From positions 1-7,451 of the forward strand of contig DAOWOJ010000017.1 of the NCBI GenBank assembly GCA_030642125.1: 7,451 bases of DNA, in the 5' to 3' direction. The position numbers were made by a program, and so were the translations under genes. The DNA is from Candidatus Aenigmatarchaeota archaeon. GTDB lineage: Archaea; Aenigmatarchaeota; Aenigmatarchaeia; DAOWOJ01. The number at the start of each line of letters is the position of its first letter. Position 1 is the stretch's first letter. Positions 1 to 5,425 of the stretch are shown piece by piece. The notes under the pieces are model-generated. The model had not been told where the DNA came from, searched no databases, and worked only from the letters and a program-made list of their open reading frames with translations.

Positions 1-120
1 AGATTAACAGATTTTAATATAGAAAGATTTATTGGACGAGCTATATTATTTGATGTTAGATGGCAAAAAGAGATAGATGAAGCATATATTAAACATATTA
101 AAAAAAGAATGAAAAAATAG
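1..120 (+). CDS. 3' end of an unidentified gene, possibly a cyclase-family (kynurenine formamidase-like) fragment
   Basis: The frame is open from the window edge to a TAG at 118-120 and encodes 39 residues, beginning RLTDFNIERF and ending in a lysine-rich tail. The stretch ERFIGRAILFDV resembles the segment of metal-dependent cyclase/kynurenine formamidase proteins that follows the His/Asp metal motif (consensus roughly 'ekFIGkAvviDv'). In that family this segment lies near the middle of the protein, yet here a stop follows about 20 residues later. The protein would therefore be truncated, or the resemblance is accidental. The 5' part lies outside the window, so the identification is weak. 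Confidence 0.45.
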   Translation, partial: RLTDFNIERFIGRAILFDVRWQKEIDEAYIKHIKKRMKK

Positions 121-249
121 AATTAATTCGAAGTGTACGTTAAAATAATTCTGTCTAACGATTAAGTTTAATATCATAGAGCAAATAAAGATCTTGTAAT
201 ATGTATCAAAATTTATTAAAGAAATTTTTAGTTACAAAACAACATAAAA

Positions 250-777
250 CTATACTAACGACTTCCAATTTTCTTTATAATAGAGAAATTTTTTATTGAA
301 TTCTTCTTTAGATGTAATTTTTACATCCAAAGATTTTAGTTTATATTTGAGTTTTTCAAACTCTTGTTCTTTTGTATCTTCGGTACACATTTTTTCAAGT
401 TCTATGATATAACCATAACCTTTTGTATAATCTAAACAAACAGTTATATTATCCCATTTAAATTCAAATCTTTTTCTAAACCATTTTATTTCAATATTAT
501 AACCCAAAGAAAGAAATAATTTTTCTAAATTTTCAAATTCGTCTTTATCGAATTTTATTTCAATTTCTTTTCTATGATTATCATGAAGTTTACCTTTCTT
601 CATCCAGATTTTAGAGAAAAAATTATTTCTTTGAATTCTTAGATCTTCATCACAATCAAAATAAAAAGTTTCTTGGTAATCTTCTTTAACCAAAAAAGCA
701 TTTTTCTTAAAGAAATCAATCAATTTATCAAATTTTTCTTTTGAAATAAAACTTCGTATTTCTGTTTCTATGTTCAT
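250..777 (-). CDS. CYTH-domain protein (class IV adenylate cyclase / triphosphatase superfamily)
   Basis: This 175-residue protein has the signature layout of the CYTH fold, a tunnel-shaped barrel that binds triphosphate substrates with two metal ions. The N-terminal strand carries E4-T-E6-I-R8, matching the ExExK motif with Arg for Lys. It is followed by basic residues at R47, R50 and K60, an acidic/basic strand at E71-I-E73-I-K75, then R101-K-R103, and D116 before G120-Y-G-Y-I-I-E126-L-E128, the usual 'D...G.G.f.E.E' ending. Length matches archaeal and bacterial CYTH proteins. Family members include CyaB-type adenylate cyclases, thiamine triphosphatases and inorganic triphosphatases, and the sequence alone does not choose among them. 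The ATG at 777 follows a TATA-like box by about 29 nt with no Shine-Dalgarno, consistent with a leaderless transcript. The stop is TAG. The gene stands alone, divergent from alaX. Confidence 0.85.
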   Translation of the reverse strand: MNIETEIRSFISKEKFDKLIDFFKKNAFLVKEDYQETFYFDCDEDLRIQRNNFFSKIWMKKGKLHDNHRKEIEIKFDKDEFENLEKLFLSLGYNIEIKWFRKRFEFKWDNITVCLDYTKGYGYIIELEKMCTEDTKEQEFEKLKYKLKSLDVKITSKEEFNKKFLYYKENWKSLV

Positions 778-793
778 AATAGAATAAAGAAAA

Positions 794-925
794 TTAGTGT
801 ATTAATAAAGATTTGAATTTTGATGTTATTTTGTAATTATGTATAACAGTCATTAAAAAAGAAATTATTTCAAAATATCTACGAATTTCTACTATACGTT
901 CAGAAACTTCTTTTATAACAAACAT
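794..925 (-). CDS. Doubtful 43-residue small ORF upstream of the CYTH gene
   Basis: An ATG at 925 opens 43 codons ending in TAA. The product begins MFVIKEVSERIVEIRRYFEI and is basic, with a hydrophobic middle (IISFLMTVI). It ends 16 nt before the CYTH start, and the CYTH TATA box lies inside its 3' end, so the two would overlap functionally. No TATA box is well placed for it. I recognise no family. It may be a small gene, a decayed gene or chance. Confidence 0.25.
   Translation of the reverse strand: MFVIKEVSERIVEIRRYFEIISFLMTVIHNYKITSKFKSLLIH
801..811 (-). promoter_or_regulatory. TATA box of the CYTH gene
   Basis: On the minus strand this reads TCTTTATTAAT, centred about 29 nt upstream of the ATG at 777. 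That spacing would place transcription start at or just before the start codon (leaderless mRNA). Confidence 0.45.
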
Positions 926-954
926 TATATGATATTTTATTCACTGTTAAAAAT

Positions 955-969
955 GAAAATATTATAAAT
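955..969 (+). promoter_or_regulatory. Probable TATA box of alaX
   Basis: GAAAATATTATAAAT lies about 18-32 nt before the ATG at 987, with no Shine-Dalgarno between. The start context is ATAATTATG. The upstream sequence is so AT-rich that the exact box could shift by a few bases. Confidence 0.4.
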
Positions 970-986
970 TTTATTTTATAATAATT

Positions 987-1697
987 ATGACAAAATTAAA
1001 CTATCTAAATAATACTTATTTATTTAAATCAAATGCAATTTTTGTTGAGATCAAAGAGAATGATAGAGGAAAAGCTGTAATTCTTGATGAAACGATTTTC
1101 TATCCTCAAGGCGTAGGACAACCTGCTGATAAAGGAGAAATTATTTCTAATAATGCAATTTTTTCAGTAACTGATGTAAGATTAGATAAAAATGGTACTA
1201 TTTGGCATTTTGGAGAATTCAAAAATGGTGAGTTTCAAAAAGGCGATAAAGTTACTTTGAAAATTAATAAAGAAAGAAGAATAACAAATACCAAACTTCA
1301 TTCAGCAGGTCATCTTTTAGATTGTACAGTTACAAAAATAGGGATAAAAAATCTTAAACCAACAAAATGATTTCATTTTTCTGATGGTCCATATATAGAA
1401 TACAAAAGCACAATTGAAAATCCTGCTGATATAATTTTAGAATTAGAAAAAATAGTTAATGATTTAATTGCTCAAGATTTACAAATTGAAAAGCAAGATT
1501 TATCTACTGAAGAAGCGAAAAAACAAGGAATTTTAGTTACTAACAGAAAATCAGCAAGAGTTATTAATTTCGTAGGATTTCCAAATTGTGGTTGTGGAGG
1601 AACACATGTAAATTCTGCTTCTGAAATTGGTAAAATAATTATCAGAAAAATAAAATCTAAAAAAAGAATAACAAAAATTGCTTATTCTGTTGAATAA
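987..1697 (+). CDS. alaX: AlaX-type alanyl-tRNA editing protein, interrupted by an in-frame UGA at codon 128
   Basis: AlaX proteins are free-standing homologues of the alanyl-tRNA synthetase editing domain and deacylate Ser- or Gly-mischarged tRNA-Ala in the cytoplasm. With the TGA at 1368-1370 read through, the frame gives 236 codons, the usual size of an AlaX-M protein, ending in TAA at 1695. An N-terminal beta-barrel segment contains the family motif F38-Y-P-Q-G-V-G-Q-P (residues 38-46). The editing site supplies four expected zinc ligands: H105 and H109 (HSAGH) before the TGA, C203 and H207 (CGGTH) after it. From my knowledge of the family, the TGA replaces a glycine in the conserved stretch 'GKGYHF.dGPYvEY' (here TK-stop-FHFSDGPYIEY). 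Without readthrough only a 127-residue piece lacking two zinc ligands would be made. A single GGA-to-TGA change, a sequencing error or recoding could explain it. The gene converges on a tRNA-Ala gene. Confidence 0.85.
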
Positions 1698-1722
1698 AAA
1701 ATAAATTTGATAAATCTTATTT

Positions 1723-1750
1723 GAATTATCACATCTTTATGTAATAATTC
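1723..1750 (-). terminator. 12-bp hairpin between alaX and tRNA-Ala
   Basis: The arms 1723-1734 and 1739-1750 flank a 4-nt loop. In a minus-strand transcript all 12 positions pair (one as U-G); in a plus-strand transcript the same position is a C-A mismatch. The hairpin starts 5 nt after the tRNA discriminator base and is followed by U-rich sequence toward 1690-1710. It may be a terminator or a 3' processing signal for the tRNA, and might also cap alaX from the other side. Confidence 0.5.
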
Positions 1751-1755
1751 CAGCA

Positions 1756-1828
1756 TGGACCGGTCGGGATTTGAACCCGAGGCCTCCGCCTTGCGAAGGC
1801 GGCGATCTACCAACTGATCTACCGGCCC
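1756..1828 (-). tRNA. tRNA-Ala (anticodon CGC)
   Basis: The 73-nt minus-strand gene folds as a full cloverleaf: a 7-bp acceptor stem GGGCCGG/CCGGTCC, a 4-bp D stem GATC/GATC, an anticodon stem CCGCC/GGCGG with loop TTCGCAA (anticodon CGC, reads GCG), a 5-nt variable loop, and a T stem TCGGG/CCCGA with loop TTCAAAT. The third acceptor pair is G3:U70, the classic alanine identity element, and the discriminator base is A. CCA is not encoded (next bases TGC) and there is no intron. The overall sequence is archaeal in style. It lies 61 nt downstream of pcp on the same strand. Confidence 0.97.
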
Positions 1829-1863
1829 TGTAAATATTAGATTATAATCAGTTTTGTGAATTA

Positions 1864-1879
1864 AATTTTTTATATATCC
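1864..1879 (-). promoter_or_regulatory. Possible TATA box of tRNA-Ala
   Basis: On the minus strand an A/T run containing TATATAAAAAATTTAA lies about 36-51 nt before the mature tRNA 5' end. That is reasonable if a short 5' leader is removed by RNase P. A nearer alternative is the perfect palindrome GATTATAATC at 1840-1849. The choice is uncertain. Confidence 0.3.
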
Positions 1880-1889
1880 ACGTCATTTT

Positions 1890-2513
1890 CTATTCTTCAC
1901 TTTCTTTAAGATTCGTTATAGAACATTCAATTGCAATTTCAACAAATCTCTTCATCATATCAATAGACATTGAAGGAATCTGTTTATCCGTAACTTGTGA
2001 TGGATTGTTCGGAACATGAATAAAACCAGCTCTTTTAGGCATTCTTTGATTTACAGAATAATGAAGATCAAGATACATAATATAGTTACAAATGAATATT
2101 CCTGCAGTATTTGAAATATAGCATGGAATTCCTTCACCTCTGGCAACCATTACAATTTTTTTAATTGGAATTGTAGAAAAGTAAGCATTCTCTCCATTTT
2201 CTATTATCTGATTATCCACATGAGTTATATTGTTTTCATCTGGAATATCCTTATCAACTATGTTTATTGCAACTCTTTCAACTGACATCCCTGGTCTACC
2301 TGAGTAGAGACCAAGAGAGATTATAATATCCGGTTTGATTTCACTAAATGATTTAATCAAAATTGTTCTACTTTCATTAAAAGTTGCAGGAAGAGTTATA
2401 CCATATATTTTCGCTCCAGCTATTTTTTTTCCATCCAGATTTTCAACAATTTTTTGAGTTGGATTAGAATCCCAATCCTTAAAAGATTCAAATCCTGTTA
2501 CTAAAACTTTCAT
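1890..2513 (-). CDS. pcp: Pyroglutamyl peptidase I (peptidase family C15)
   Basis: This 207-residue cytoplasmic cysteine peptidase removes N-terminal pyroglutamate from peptides. It begins with the family hallmark VLVTGFESFKDWDSNPT (residues 3-19), has LPATF at 41-45, and carries the full catalytic triad in the expected motifs: E79 in GRPGMSVERVAIN, C142 in SNTAGIFICNYIMY, and H166 in AGFIHVPNNP. These match the Glu81/Cys144/His168 arrangement of bacterial enzymes, and the length is normal. The ATG at 2513 is supported by the start of the first beta strand and by an upstream Shine-Dalgarno-like AGGAGATG. Stop is TAG. It stands alone, with tRNA-Ala downstream. Confidence 0.96.
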   Translation of the reverse strand: MKVLVTGFESFKDWDSNPTQKIVENLDGKKIAGAKIYGITLPATFNESRTILIKSFSEIKPDIIISLGLYSGRPGMSVERVAINIVDKDIPDENNITHVDNQIIENGENAYFSTIPIKKIVMVARGEGIPCYISNTAGIFICNYIMYLDLHYSVNQRMPKRAGFIHVPNNPSQVTDKQIPSMSIDMMKRFVEIAIECSITNLKESEE

Positions 2514-2520
2514 TTTTTTT

Positions 2521-2530
2521 ACATCTCCTA
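2521..2530 (-). promoter_or_regulatory. Shine-Dalgarno sequence of pcp
   Basis: The minus strand reads TAGGAGATGT followed by seven A residues and then the ATG. AGGAGATG differs by one base from the archaeal consensus AGGAGGTG. It is the only convincing Shine-Dalgarno in the window, so pcp apparently has a 5' leader while its neighbours do not. Confidence 0.5.
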
Positions 2531-2545
2531 TTGCTTCTGTCGAAG

Positions 2546-2556
2546 GAATAAAAAAT
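2546..2556 (-). promoter_or_regulatory. Possible TATA box of pcp
   Basis: The minus strand reads TTTTTTATTCC, centred about 38 nt upstream of the start codon. This would give a short leader that just includes the Shine-Dalgarno sequence. Confidence 0.35.
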
Positions 2557-3019
2557 CCAACTTTTGTTTTTCATTATCATCTTAATTTAGTAAACGCTTA
2601 ATTTTATTTAACTTTTAATATTCAAAAAGATGATAAACATTATTTAACGATACAGACAATTTTGCGTTACAATTAGAACTACTTTATCAAATAAAAAATA
2701 GTTGAATAATCTTAAAAATTTAATTTATAAAGTCCTTCTATTATTTTATTTAATCTACTTTTAAATAATTCATGAAAATTATGAGAAAACAAATACAATT
2801 AAAGGTAAATAATATTACTGAAATAGCAAAATATAATTATAATAAACAAAATGAGATTGTAGTAAAGTTCCAAAAACTGATAAAAACAGAACAGAATAAT
2901 GTAGTAAAGAATGTATATATAAAACTCTCAAAGAAATAAAAAATATTGGTAGAAAAACTTATTTAAATCATGATATTAAATGCAATTGAGAAATATGACT
3001 AAATATTTTAATGACTGGA
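2557..3019. other. AT-rich intergenic stretch with no recognisable gene
   Basis: Between the pcp promoter and the maf promoter I find no known protein motif on either strand. The only open frames are a 55-codon ORF at 2772-2939 (+) and a 29-codon frame at 2900-2986 (+) whose translation (KTLKEIKNIGRKTYLNHDI) looks mildly protein-like but has no start and is followed by two TGA codons at 2987 and 2996. The area could hold the remains of a decayed + strand gene or be plain spacer. Confidence 0.4.
2772..2939 (+). CDS. Doubtful 55-residue small ORF
   Basis: An ATG at 2772 (a second one at 2781) opens a frame to TAA at 2937. The product is rich in Lys, Asn and Ile (it begins MKIMRKQIQL), with no recognised motif, signal peptide or membrane segment. 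First codon positions lean to purines, as in real genes, and an AATTTATAAAG box lies about 42-52 nt upstream. In DNA this AT-rich an ORF of this length can also arise by chance. Confidence 0.3.
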   Translation: MKIMRKQIQLKVNNITEIAKYNYNKQNEIVVKFQKLIKTEQNNVVKNVYIKLSKK

Positions 3020-3033
3020 ATTTTATATATTAA
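3020..3033 (+). promoter_or_regulatory. TATA box of maf
   Basis: ATTTTATATATTAA is centred about 25 nt before the ATG at 3051, with start context CTATTATG and no Shine-Dalgarno. The spacing implies a leaderless mRNA. Confidence 0.55.
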
Positions 3034-3050
3034 CATTTAATACTACTATT

Positions 3051-3635
3051 ATGGCTAAAATAATACTAGCAACATCATCACCATATAGACGAGAAGCATT
3101 TTGTTTTCTTGATTTAGATTTTGTTGCTCAAGGTAGTGATGTTAATGAATATTTTGATGAAAGACCTGATTCGCCAAAAGAACTTGTTCTTCATTTAGCA
3201 AAACTTAAAGCAGACTCTGTTGCAAAGCATTATGATTCTGGAATAATTATTGGATTCGATTCTGTTGGTTGGTATAACAAACAAATTCTTGAAAAACCTA
3301 AATCAAGAGAAGAAGCATTTCAAAGATTAAAATCTTTGTCAGGAAACATTCATCAATTTTATACTGGAATTTATATAAAAAATATTGAATCTAGAAAATA
3401 TATTTCAAAAGTTGTTATTACTAATGTTGAAATGAGAAATTTCACAGATTCTGAAATAAATAAATATTTAAAACAAGATTCAAGATTTAATACATATGCT
3501 TTAGGATATGACCCTTTAGGACATTATAGTTCTACTTTTGTCAGAAAAATTGTTGGTAGTTATAATAATTTAATAAGAGGAATGCCTCTTGAAACTATTG
3601 TTGAAATGCTTCCTGATGTTGGATATAAAATATAA
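3051..3635 (+). CDS. maf: Maf-like nucleotide pyrophosphatase
   Basis: Maf proteins hydrolyse non-canonical or excess nucleoside triphosphates to monophosphates and pyrophosphate. The 194-residue product shows the family order: the N-terminal phosphate-binding motif A7-T-S-S-P-Y-R-R14 with paired arginines, G68-F-D70-S-V holding the catalytic Asp (equivalent to the Asp of the usual GADT motif), E81-K-P followed by the helix SREEAFQRLKSLSG and H101...YTG, and a C-terminal GSYNNLIRGMPLE segment in place of the usual 'GSy.nv.GLPle'. Length is normal. GFDS instead of GADT and the YALGYDP..HYSSTF segment suggest an archaeal subfamily whose substrate (dTTP/UTP, modified bases or 7-methyl-GTP in relatives) cannot be read from the sequence. 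The ATG lies 25 nt after a TATA box. A T-rich tract follows the TAA and may terminate transcription. Confidence 0.9.
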   Translation: MAKIILATSSPYRREAFCFLDLDFVAQGSDVNEYFDERPDSPKELVLHLAKLKADSVAKHYDSGIIIGFDSVGWYNKQILEKPKSREEAFQRLKSLSGNIHQFYTGIYIKNIESRKYISKVVITNVEMRNFTDSEINKYLKQDSRFNTYALGYDPLGHYSSTFVRKIVGSYNNLIRGMPLETIVEMLPDVGYKI

Positions 3636-3656
3636 AATTTCGCTTTTATTCTTTAT
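3636..3656 (+). terminator. Possible oligo-T terminator after maf
   Basis: Directly after the stop codon the + strand runs AATTTCGCTTTTATTCTTTA. Short U-rich tracts without a hairpin are typical archaeal terminators. The evidence is compositional only. Confidence 0.3.
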
Positions 3657-3770
3657 TTAGATTAACATATTTCTGGAAACTCATCCTCCATCTTTTAAAT
3701 TCTTTAATAAAGTATTATAGTTATTCTCTCGTAGAGAACCAGAAGCAACAACCCAGTTATCATATATTAG
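3657..3770 (-). pseudogene. Protein-like fragment with an in-frame TGA, unidentified
   Basis: On the minus strand a frame reads YDNWVVASGSLRENN, continues through a Leu/Lys-rich helix-like stretch to LKDGG, then has TGA (3681-3683), VSRNMLI and TAA (3657-3659). The residue mix looks coding rather than random, but there is no plausible start codon, the frame opens out of a stop near 3831, and total length is under 50 residues. I do not recognise the family. It appears to be the remains of a gene. Confidence 0.35.
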
Positions 3771-3798
3771 ATAAAAAAATATGTAGATGTGCTTTCGT

Positions 3799-3954
3799 TT
3801 ATTTATTATAAATTTGATTTTTTATAATCCAATCAATATCTTCTTTGGCCTTTTTTATATTTCTAATACCTTGACCAACAGGATAATATACAGGAAATAT
3901 TTTAACAGTATGCTTATTTATTTTAATTAATTCAAAACTAAATCTACAAAACAT
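3799..3954 (-). pseudogene. C-terminal remnant, weakly like a uracil-DNA glycosylase superfamily protein
   Basis: A minus-strand frame ends in TAA at 3799 and encodes up to 51 residues from an ATG at 3954. The core KHTVKIFPVYYPVGQGIRN, followed by KKAKEDIDWIIKN, looks like a genuine protein C-terminus. It resembles the 'v.P.yHP..g.rn....edl.wl' tail of uracil-DNA glycosylase-type enzymes, with Tyr where that motif has His. The upstream frame is cut by a TAA near 3989, and the Nudix gene starts on the opposite strand at 4040, leaving no room for a catalytic domain. It is therefore most likely a 5'-truncated relic. Family assignment is tentative. Confidence 0.4.
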
Positions 3955-4006
3955 CCAAAAGAATTTTTGCGTGCAAAAACCGCATAGTTAAAAATTAACC
4001 AGAAAT

Positions 4007-4020
4007 AATTATAAATATTA
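4007..4020 (+). promoter_or_regulatory. TATA box of the Nudix gene
   Basis: AATTATAAATATTA is centred about 27 nt upstream of the ATG at 4040. This supports the ATG over the in-frame TTG at 4031 as the start. Confidence 0.55.
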
Positions 4021-4039
4021 AAAAGAATTATTGTGTAAT

Positions 4040-4480
4040 ATGGAAAAGAAAAAAGTTGGTTGTGGAGTTGGAATAATGATTCTAAAAGATAATAAAGTAT
4101 TACTTGGAAAACGTAACAAAGATCATGAAAAAGCATCAAGTTTATTGAATGGTGCAGGAACATGGACTATGCCAGGTGGCAAATTAGAATTCGGAGAAAC
4201 ATTTGAAGAAGGTGCTAAAAGAGAAACTATAGAAGAAACAGGATTAATTCTGAAAAATATTGATGTAATTTGCATCAATAATGATATGGTCGAGACTGCA
4301 CATTTTATTACAATAGGATTATTCTCAGATGATTTTGAAGGAGATCCTAAAGTGTTAGAACTGGATGAAATAACTGAGTGGCGTTGGTTTGATTTAAATA
4401 AATTACCAAATCCAATGTATTTTCCAAGTGCAAAAATTCTTGAAAACTATAAAGCAAAAAAGTTCTATATATCCAATTAG
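4040..4480 (+). CDS. Nudix hydrolase (MutT/NUDT15-like)
   Basis: This 146-residue enzyme is expected to cleave nucleoside diphosphate-linked substrates such as (oxidised or excess) nucleoside triphosphates. The complete Nudix box spans residues 47-69: G47, x5, E53, x7, R61-E62, E65-E66, G68-L69, with the metal-binding E65/E66 present. Flanking sequence is typical of the MutT/NUDT15 group: VLLGKR at 20-25, GTWTMPGGKLEFGE at 40-53, later HFITIGLF and ITEWRWFDLNKLP near the C-terminus. Between VLLGKR and GTW lies a loop of about a dozen residues. The ATG at 4040 was chosen because it follows a TATA box by 27 nt; starting at the TTG at 4031 would add only three residues. Stop is TAG. It converges on the SGNH hydrolase gene. 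Substrate cannot be fixed from sequence. Confidence 0.92.
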   Translation: MEKKKVGCGVGIMILKDNKVLLGKRNKDHEKASSLLNGAGTWTMPGGKLEFGETFEEGAKRETIEETGLILKNIDVICINNDMVETAHFITIGLFSDDFEGDPKVLELDEITEWRWFDLNKLPNPMYFPSAKILENYKAKKFYISN

Positions 4481-4583
4481 AATAAATTCTTAACTTCATT
4501 TAACGTATCCAAGATATACAAAATACATAATGGATTTATACATAACTAAATGAAAGAAAAATTTGGATGAAACTAGAACTATA

Positions 4584-4659
4584 TTGTTGAATATTTTATT
4601 ATTGTTATATGATAGCTATTAACAGCAATGAAAAACACAATATAACATTGAATCAACAA
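4584..4659. repeat. Imperfect inverted repeat between convergent genes
   Basis: TTGTTGA (4584-4590) and TGTTATAT (4603-4610) on the left arm pair with TCAACAA (4653-4659) and ATATAACA (4640-4647) on the right. The spacer contains the palindrome ATAGCTAT. It lies between the ends of the Nudix and SGNH genes and might act as a two-way terminator, though in such AT-rich DNA chance pairing is possible. Confidence 0.3.
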
Positions 4660-4668
4660 AAATACAAA

Positions 4669-5286
4669 TCATAGGTATTTTAATTCAACCAATTTATCAT
4701 ATATTGATTTAAACATAAGATCATATCCTTTGGAATTTGGATGAAGATCATCAACATAAAAATCTTCTAATTTAACATCGTTAAAAATGTCACGAGGATC
4801 TAAAAATGGCAACTTATATTCAATACATAATTCCTTTAACCCTCTATTGTGCGACTCAATATGTTTTGCTCGTTCTGGAATCGATTTTTTAAATTTTTCA
4901 TTCATTAACACAAGATTTAATCCAAGAATTAGTATTTTTTTATTGCTTTGTGACAAATATGTAAATAATTTTTTGTAAGATCTTAGTCTAGCACCTTTAC
5001 CAATTTCAAATTCTTCCTTATTTGCATCGTTTAACATTGAACGACTATCTCCATGAGCAGCTTGCATGATAATTATATCTGGATCTCTATATAGTACCTC
5101 AGAAAAAAATCTGTGCAATAAGTCAATAGAAGTTTCCATGCCCATACCAAGATTATAGACTCTATTCTCTCCAACTTTAGAATTTTTTAATATTTTATGT
5201 TGAAGTCTGCCAACCCATCCACCTAATCCTAATTCATCTCCTTCTCCTTCAACAATGCTGTCACCAATACATACAATTTTGACCAT
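4669..5286 (-). CDS. SGNH/GDSL-type hydrolase
   Basis: This 205-residue predicted hydrolase has the catalytic framework of the SGNH family (esterases, lipases, acylhydrolases). Block I is I7-G-D-S10 with the nucleophilic Ser10, block II is N45-L-G47-M-G49, and block V is D179-D-L-H182, completing the Ser/Asp/His triad. Block III, normally GxND, reads A77-H-G-D80, so the oxyanion-hole Asn is absent while Asp is kept. There is no signal peptide or lipobox, so the enzyme should be cytoplasmic. Substrate is unknown. The ATG at 5286 follows a TATA-like CATATATG by about 25 nt. The stop is TGA directly after KYL, where the protein naturally ends. It stands alone on its strand, converging on the Nudix gene. 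Confidence 0.88.
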   Translation of the reverse strand: MVKIVCIGDSIVEGEGDELGLGGWVGRLQHKILKNSKVGENRVYNLGMGMETSIDLLHRFFSEVLYRDPDIIIMQAAHGDSRSMLNDANKEEFEIGKGARLRSYKKLFTYLSQSNKKILILGLNLVLMNEKFKKSIPERAKHIESHNRGLKELCIEYKLPFLDPRDIFNDVKLEDFYVDDLHPNSKGYDLMFKSIYDKLVELKYL

Positions 5287-5301
5287 GTCTTTACATTATC
5301 C

Positions 5302-5316
5302 TTTAAACATATATGC
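5302..5316 (-). promoter_or_regulatory. TATA box of the SGNH hydrolase gene
   Basis: The minus strand reads GCATATATGTTTAAA, centred about 23-25 nt upstream of the ATG at 5286. No Shine-Dalgarno is evident. Confidence 0.4.
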
Positions 5317-5425
5317 TTTTACACTAAAATTTCTTTTGATTTTGTATAACATCGTAATTAAAAGAAGTTTTAGGAACGAAATGGAATGAAAATATATAAT
5401 ATTGAATCATTGTTTATAGTAAGCG

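Noticed and set aside
987..1697. Genome-wide use of UGA as glycine (Gracilibacteria/SR1 code)
   Set aside because: SGNH, NDT-like, methyltransferase and EEP genes end at UGA exactly where the proteins should end; reading on gives non-protein-like extensions where I tested it, and the tRNA is archaeal in style.
987..1697. UGA in alaX as selenocysteine
   Set aside because: The family has Gly, not Cys, at this position as I recall it, and I see no SECIS-like element other than a hairpin that pairs fully only on the opposite strand.
2290..2311. Strong inverted repeat GGTCT...AGACC inside pcp
   Set aside because: It lies over the conserved LYSGRPG codons of the catalytic region, so protein sequence explains it.
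3724..3738. Hairpin TTCTCT-CGT-AGAGAA
   Set aside because: It falls inside a coding remnant, is short, and has no U tract or gene end in the right place.
3927..4163. 78-codon minus-strand ORF opposite the Nudix gene
   Set aside because: It lies antisense to the well-supported Nudix gene, and its translation is Phe/Leu/Tyr-rich without motifs.
4787..4978. 63-codon plus-strand ORF opposite the SGNH gene
   Set aside because: Antisense shadow of a clear gene, no motif, no promoter.
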